Shown here: in pieces, positions 14,179-17,693 of the stretch
Layout of the letters: every line of letters begins with the position of its first letter
How positions within the stretch are numbered: position 1 is the first letter of the stretch
From: Trueperaceae bacterium
Lineage (GTDB): Bacteria > Deinococcota > Deinococci > Deinococcales > Trueperaceae
DNA: 17,693 nt
Direction: 5' to 3'
Assembly: GCA_003567075.1 (NCBI GenBank)
Contig: PXAU01000117.1
Coordinates: forward strand, 1-17,693
Position numbers and translations under genes: made by a program
The notes under the pieces: generated by a model
Seen by the model: the letters and a program-made list of their open reading frames with translations, nothing else
Databases searched by the model: none
What the model was told of the DNA's origin: nothing

Positions 14179-15368
14179 GCTCGCACCCCCAGGTGCTCGC
14201 GTGCGGCGTGCGCCAAGGCGCGGGCCTCGGCGTCGGCCTCGGGCAGTGCCGCCCAGTCGTCGAGCTCGGGCCAGGGCGCTTCGAGCACGCGTTCGATCAC
14301 GTCCGCGATGCGATCGAAGCGCAGCTCGCCGGCCAGGAAGGCCGCCACCGCCACCTCGTCGGCGGCGTTCAGCGCCAGCGGCGCGCTGCCGCCGCGGCGT
14401 CCGGCTTCGTAAGCCAGGGCCAGGCAGCGGAAGCGTTGCGTATCGGGCGGCTCGAAGTCCCAGCGCCCGCTGAGTGGGAGCGGATCCAGCGGCAGCGGCG
14501 GGCGCTCGGGCGCCTCGAGCGCGTAGAGGATGGGCAGGCGCATGTCGTGCGGGCCGACCTGGGCCTTGATCGAGCCGTCACGGAAACGCACCAGCGCGTG
14601 CACCAGTGACTGCGGGTGCACCACCACCTCGATCCGCTCCAGCGGCAGGTCGAACAGCGCCGCCGCTTCGAGCACTTCCAAGCCCTTGTTGAAGAGCGTG
14701 GCCGAGTCGATCGTCACCTTCGGGCCCATGCGCCAGGTCGGATGCGCGAGCGCCTGCGCGGGCGTCACCGCGGCCAGGTCTGCCGGACCCTCGCGGAAGG
14801 GGCCGCCCGAGGCCGTCAGCACCACGCGCTCGAGCCCCTCGCGCGGCTCGCCCACCAGCACCTGGTAGAGCCCGGCGTGCTCGGAGTCGACGGGGGTCAA
14901 ACGCCCGCCGGCGGCGCGGGCGGCGCGCCACACCAGCGCGCCGGCGCACACCATCGCCTCCTTGGTGGCGAGCGCGACGTGGCGTCCCGCTTCGAGTGCC
15001 GCTCGAACCGGCGCCAGCCCGCGGAACCCCGGTACGGCGGCCACCACGCTGTCGGCGTCGGCCTGCGCGACCTGGGCGAGACCCTCGCTGCCCGTCACGA
15101 GGCGCGTGCCGGTGGGCAGGTGCGGCGCCACGCGGTCGGCCAGGTCCTCGTCGCAGGCGACCAGCGCGGGGCGCCAGCGGTGCGCCTGCTCGAGCAGGCG
15201 ATCGACGCGCCGGCCCGCCGCTAGGCCGACCACGTCGTGGCCGGCCCACGCCGCCACCTCCAGGGTCTGCGTGCCGATGGATCCGGTCGAGCCGAGCACC
15301 GTGATGCGCCTTCCAGGAACGGGCGCGGCCCAGGATTGCCCTAGCGGGTCCAGGTCGTGGCGTGTCAT
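14175..15368 (-). CDS. dxr: 1-deoxy-D-xylulose 5-phosphate reductoisomerase
   Basis: A 397-residue enzyme making 2-C-methyl-D-erythritol 4-phosphate from DXP with NADPH, the first committed step of the MEP isoprenoid pathway, which supplies the menaquinone side chain and carotenoids. NADPH-binding GSTGSIG lies at 26-32, KEAMV in the connecting region, the metal-binding PVDSEHAGLYQ, then TASGGPF, IDSATLFNKGLEVLEA and HPQSLVHALV, and MRLPILYAL, all in the expected order. Small departures from consensus (TKEAMV for NKESLV, LFNKGLE for MMNKGLE) leave the catalytic acids intact. The frame is open for another 139 codons upstream, but this part is antisense to the divergent CBS gene. The ATG at 15368 follows a TGG-CACAAT box by 6 nt and lacks a Shine-Dalgarno sequence. 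Confidence 0.96.
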   Translation of the reverse strand: MTRHDLDPLGQSWAAPVPGRRITVLGSTGSIGTQTLEVAAWAGHDVVGLAAGRRVDRLLEQAHRWRPALVACDEDLADRVAPHLPTGTRLVTGSEGLAQVAQADADSVVAAVPGFRGLAPVRAALEAGRHVALATKEAMVCAGALVWRAARAAGGRLTPVDSEHAGLYQVLVGEPREGLERVVLTASGGPFREGPADLAAVTPAQALAHPTWRMGPKVTIDSATLFNKGLEVLEAAALFDLPLERIEVVVHPQSLVHALVRFRDGSIKAQVGPHDMRLPILYALEAPERPPLPLDPLPLSGRWDFEPPDTQRFRCLALAYEAGRRGGSAPLALNAADEVAVAAFLAGELRFDRIADVIERVLEAPWPELDDWAALPEADAEARALAHAAREHLGVRA

Positions 15369-15374
15369 TGCCGC

Positions 15375-15383
15375 ATTGTGCCA
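15375..15383 (-). promoter_or_regulatory. Extended -10 element of dxr, leaderless type
   Basis: TGG-CACAAT on the minus strand lies 6 nt before the dxr ATG. It keeps the key A and T of the -10 hexamer and the extended TGn. No -35 consensus is evident. It would start an mRNA at the start codon for the whole dxr-protease-glycosyltransferase run. Confidence 0.45.
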
Positions 15384-15425
15384 CGCGATGCCCCTCCAGG
15401 CCGACGTCGGGGCGCGCCGGCCCTC

Positions 15426-15434
15426 TGGTAGCAT
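15426..15434 (+). promoter_or_regulatory. Extended -10 element of the CBS-ACT gene
   Basis: TGG-TAGCAT lies 39 nt before the ATG, giving a short leader that ends in an AAGGAGG Shine-Dalgarno sequence (15461-15467). It is divergent from the dxr promoter, with 42 bp between the two boxes. No -35 consensus. Confidence 0.5.
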
Positions 15435-15473
15435 GGGGCGATTCACGTCGATCAGGCTCGAAGGAGGCCCCGC

Positions 15474-16103
15474 ATGTTGGTGCGAGAGTGGATGACCGTC
15501 GATCCTCAGACCGTGTCGGCGACGACGCCGGTGATGGAGGCGATGCAGCGCCTGCGCGACGGTGGTTTCCGGCGCCTGCCGGTGGTGCGCGACGAGCGCC
15601 TGGTCGGCATCGTGACCGACCGCGACCTCAAGGAGGCGACGCCGTCGAAGGCCACCACGCTCTCGATCTACGAGCTCAACTACCTGCTCAGCAAGCTGCT
15701 GGTGAAGGACGTGATGGTGGCCGCGGTCATCACCGTGAAGCCGGAGGACCCGATCGAGCGGGCCGCGTTGCTGATGGAGGAGCACCGCGTGTCCGGCCTG
15801 CCGGTGATCGAGAACGAGAAGATCGTCGGCATCCTGACCATCACCGACCTGCTCGAGGCCTTCGTGTCGGTCCTAGGCTTGCGTGAGGGCGGGGTGCGCG
15901 TGACCGTCGACCTGCCCGACGAGCCCGGCGCCCTCGTCCAGGTGGCCGAGGCGGGTCCGCCCTCGAACATCATCACCGCCGTCACCGCCGGCGTGGTCGA
16001 GGGCGAGCGCCGGCGGATGGTGCTGCGGGTCGTGGGCGAGGCCGCGGCGGCCTTCCCGCAGCGCCTGCGTGAACGCGGCATCGACGTGCGCGACGTGCGC
16101 TGA
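15474..16103 (+). CDS. CBS-ACT domain protein (AcuB-like)
   Basis: A 209-residue soluble protein with two CBS motifs and a C-terminal ACT-type region. CBS1 spans about 3-58 (VREWMTVDPQTVSATTPVME, then RLPVVRDERLVGIVTDRDL). A linker SIYELNYLLSKLLVKDVM (64-81), typical of AcuB-family proteins, leads to CBS2 at about 78-133 (SGLPVIENEKIVGILTITDL). The ACT-like part covers about 141-205, with DLPDEPGALVQVAEA. CBS pairs sense adenine nucleotides and ACT domains often bind amino acids, so a regulatory role is likely; the target is unknown. In Bacillus AcuB belongs to acetoin use, but no such genes are here. It has the strongest Shine-Dalgarno of the region (AAGGAGG, 6-nt spacing) and is 2 nt upstream of the S4 gene. 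Confidence 0.9.
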   Translation: MLVREWMTVDPQTVSATTPVMEAMQRLRDGGFRRLPVVRDERLVGIVTDRDLKEATPSKATTLSIYELNYLLSKLLVKDVMVAAVITVKPEDPIERAALLMEEHRVSGLPVIENEKIVGILTITDLLEAFVSVLGLREGGVRVTVDLPDEPGALVQVAEAGPPSNIITAVTAGVVEGERRRMVLRVVGEAAAAFPQRLRERGIDVRDVR

Positions 16104-16105
16104 GC

Positions 16106-16822
16106 GTGCGCGAGCAGGGGCTGCCGCGAGGCGCGTCCTTGGCTGCCGAGCTCCGGGCCGATGCGCTCGGCGGGCGCGTCGTGCACGCGCCGTTCCTGGA
16201 ACCTTCAGAGGCCGACGCGCTACTGCGGGCCGCGCGGGTGCCGGGCGTCGAGGCCGAGGCCTGGGGTGGGTACGCCGGCGCCCGCCGCCGGGTGGTGACG
16301 GTGCGGCCGGAACACGTCCCGCGGGCCAGCGTCGCCTTGGTGGCCTGGTACGTGCCCGGCGACGGGGACGCTGAGTCGTTGCGGGCGGCGCTGCTCCGCG
16401 CCGGCGTGCCCGCCGGATCCTTGGGTGACGCCGTGCGGCACACCGACGGCTGCTCGTTGGTGGCGCTGGCCGGCGTCGATCCGCCCACCAGGCTGCACCT
16501 CGAGGGGAGGTCCGTGGCGTTGGAGGTCGTGCCGGTGGAGCGGGTTGCGGCCGGCTCGAGCAAGCGCCTGAAGGTGGTGGTGCCGGCGCTGCGCGTGGAC
16601 GTGCTCGGGGCGCGTGCCTTCGGCGTCTCGCGCAGCTGGTTCGCCAAGGGCGTGGCCGCGGGCCACGTGCGGGTGAACGGCGCGCCGGCCGACAAGCGCA
16701 GCGAAGCCGGTCCCGGCGACGAGGTCTGGGCCGAGGGCCTGGGTCGCTTTCGCGTGTGCGCGCTCGAAGGCGCCACGCGCAAGGGCAACCAGAAGGTGGA
16801 GCTCGAGGTCGAACGCGCCTGA
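16106..16822 (+). CDS. YlmH-like S4-domain RNA-binding protein
   Basis: A 238-residue protein whose C-terminal S4 RNA-binding domain lies at about 163-215 (VDVLGARAFGVSRSWFAKGV, then GHVRVNGAPADKRSEAGPGDEV, ending EGLGRFRV). The N-terminal two-thirds, with FLEPSEADALL and GGYAGARRRVVTVRPE, fits the YlmH family, in which PxExxxL and GGYxxAERR patterns are usual. In Bacillus subtilis YlmH has been implicated in rescue of stalled 50S-peptidyl-tRNA complexes, and the gene often sits near cell-division genes; neither partner is visible here. The start is GTG at 16106, 2 nt after the CBS-ACT stop, with no separate Shine-Dalgarno, so expression is coupled. It converges on der. The family call is good; the exact role in this organism is inferred. 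Confidence 0.82.
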   Translation: MREQGLPRGASLAAELRADALGGRVVHAPFLEPSEADALLRAARVPGVEAEAWGGYAGARRRVVTVRPEHVPRASVALVAWYVPGDGDAESLRAALLRAGVPAGSLGDAVRHTDGCSLVALAGVDPPTRLHLEGRSVALEVVPVERVAAGSSKRLKVVVPALRVDVLGARAFGVSRSWFAKGVAAGHVRVNGAPADKRSEAGPGDEVWAEGLGRFRVCALEGATRKGNQKVELEVERA

Positions 16823-16899
16823 GGCGGTCGCCGTCGAGTGCGGGTGCGCAGGTCGGGGTGCGTGGGCTGCAGGTCGAGGTGGGTTGGTGTGCGTGGCGT
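16823..16899 (-). terminator. C-rich, G-poor 3' segment after der, possible Rho-dependent termination region
   Basis: The 77-bp gap between the convergent S4 and der genes is G/T-rich on the plus strand, so der mRNA would read C- and A-rich and G-poor here, with few stable stems. Such composition is typical of Rho-loading (rut) sites. It also holds imperfect repeats of GCAGGTCG on the plus strand (from 16846 and 16869). No intrinsic terminator is seen for either gene. Confidence 0.35.
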
Positions 16900-17693
16900 T
16901 CAGGTGCGCACGCGCTTGCCTTGGCGGCGTCCGCGGGCCTTGAACACGGTCCGGACGGGCACCTCGTCGAAGCCGAGGTCGCCGCGCAGCCGGTTGCGCA
17001 GGTACTGCTCGTACGAGCGGGTGACGTAGCCTTCGTGGTTGACCGAGAACACGAAGGTGGGGGGCGCGACGTCGACCTGGCTGACGTAGTACAGCCGCAG
17101 CGGCGTGCCGCGGAAGTTCGGCGGCGCCTGCCGCTGGGTCCAGACGTCGAGCCAACGGTTGAGCACCCCGGTCGAGACGCGCTGGCGGGCCGCGTCGTAG
17201 ACCCGCACCACGCTGGCGAGCAGCTCGTGCAGGCCGAAGGCGGTCAGGGCCGACGTCGTCACCTTTGGCACCGCCGCCAGGTGCGAGAGCGCCTGGTCGA
17301 TGGCCGCTCTCGTCGGTGCGAGCGCCGCGTCCTCCACCAGGTCCCACTTGTTGATCGCCATCACGACCGGGACGCCATACTCGAGCGCCAGGTTGCCCAA
17401 GCGCATCTCGTGGTCGCCGTAGTCGGCTGGGTCCACCACCAGCACCGCGACGTCGGAGCGTCGGGCGGCCACTTCGCTGCGCAGCGAGGCGTAGTACTCG
17501 ACATCGCCGCCGGCCTTGCGGCGTAGCCCGGCGGTGTCGATCAGCACGAAGGAGCGACCGCCGTACTCGAAGCGCACGTCGATCGCGTCTCGGGTGGTGC
17601 CGGGCAGGTCCGACACGATCACGCGCTCCTCACCCAGGAGCGCGTTGAGGATGCTCGACTTGCCCACGTTCGGGCGGCCGACGATCGCCACCC
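16900..17693 (-). CDS. der: Ribosome-assembly GTPase Der (EngA), C-terminal part
   Basis: The window holds the last 264 or so codons; the gene continues past the right edge. Der has two tandem GTPase domains and a KH-like domain and is needed for 50S maturation. What is visible is the second G domain, with P-loop GRPNVGKSS (5-13 of the visible part), G2/G3 elements SDLPGTTRDAID and DTAGLRRK (52-59), and NKWD (114-117). The KH-like domain follows from NRWLDVW onward, with the PPTFVFSVN and SYEQYLRNRLRGDLGF motifs, and a basic tail ending RQGKRVRT. The lack of any upstream start in view, and the G-domain-plus-KH order, identify it as the second half of Der rather than the single-domain Era. The stop at 16900 converges on the S4 gene. 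Confidence 0.94.
   Translation of the reverse strand, partial: VAIVGRPNVGKSSILNALLGEERVIVSDLPGTTRDAIDVRFEYGGRSFVLIDTAGLRRKAGGDVEYYASLRSEVAARRSDVAVLVVDPADYGDHEMRLGNLALEYGVPVVMAINKWDLVEDAALAPTRAAIDQALSHLAAVPKVTTSALTAFGLHELLASVVRVYDAARQRVSTGVLNRWLDVWTQRQAPPNFRGTPLRLYYVSQVDVAPPTFVFSVNHEGYVTRSYEQYLRNRLRGDLGFDEVPVRTVFKARGRRQGKRVRT

Noticed and set aside
15369..15785. N-terminal extension of dxr by 139 codons
   Set aside because: It is antisense to the CBS-ACT gene, and Dxr proteins begin shortly before the GSTGSIG motif, as with the ATG at 15368.
16220..17347. 375-codon minus-strand frame overlapping der and the S4 gene
   Set aside because: Out of frame with der and antisense to the S4 gene; composition is that of a GC shadow.

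Overview
The window is very GC-rich, gene-dense and chromosomal. It most likely comes from the Deinococcota (Deinococcus-Thermus), possibly a Trueperales-like lineage. Three things point that way: the futalosine-pathway gene mqnD, a stand-alone GidA-related FAD protein of a kind known from Thermus, and extended -10 promoter boxes that often lie only 5-8 nt before the start codon (leaderless transcription, common in Deinococcus). The phylum call is an inference; there is no rRNA here to prove it. I see no tRNA, IS element, CRISPR array or prophage.

Left part (1-4262). On the minus strand are the 5' end of a class-2 dihydroorotate dehydrogenase gene (pyrD) and, just upstream, an SDR oxidoreductase. 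A divergent intergenic region full of GC-rich repeats and a 16-bp perfect hairpin separates these from a plus-strand pair: histidine phosphatase and scpA. These converge on typA (bipA), read from the minus strand.

Middle part (4263-8343). A typA-divergent region leads into a tightly overlapped plus-strand operon: a 34-codon small ORF with a strong Shine-Dalgarno sequence, menG/ubiE, a conserved-looking unknown protein and a GidA-related FAD protein. Each is joined to the next by a 4-nt ATGA or GTGA overlap. Facing it on the minus strand are mqnD, a YIP1-like membrane protein and a leaderless 69-residue protein. MenG and MqnD both act in menaquinone synthesis, and class-2 PyrD feeds electrons into the quinone pool.

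Ribosomal part (8344-9773). infC-rpmI-rplT has a good extended promoter, a structured leader that could be an L20 autoregulatory element, an AUC start codon for IF-3, three tandem GC hairpins before rpmI, and a 12-bp UACG-loop terminator. The next promoter, for leaderless hisD, abuts the last base of that terminator stem.

Right part (9774-17693). hisD is followed by a minus-strand run: dxr, a CBS-containing site-2 protease, an RseP-type site-2 protease and a GT2 glycosyltransferase, joining isoprenoid precursor supply to membrane proteolysis and envelope glycosylation. Divergent from dxr are an AcuB-like CBS-ACT protein and a YlmH-like S4 RNA-binding protein. The window ends in the 3' two-thirds of der (engA). 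Six neighbouring gene pairs overlap by exactly 4 nt, so translational coupling is the rule here. No gene cluster clearly amounts to a new system. The best candidates for undescribed biology are the small ORF and unknown protein of the menG operon, and the RNA structures around infC-rpmI-rplT.
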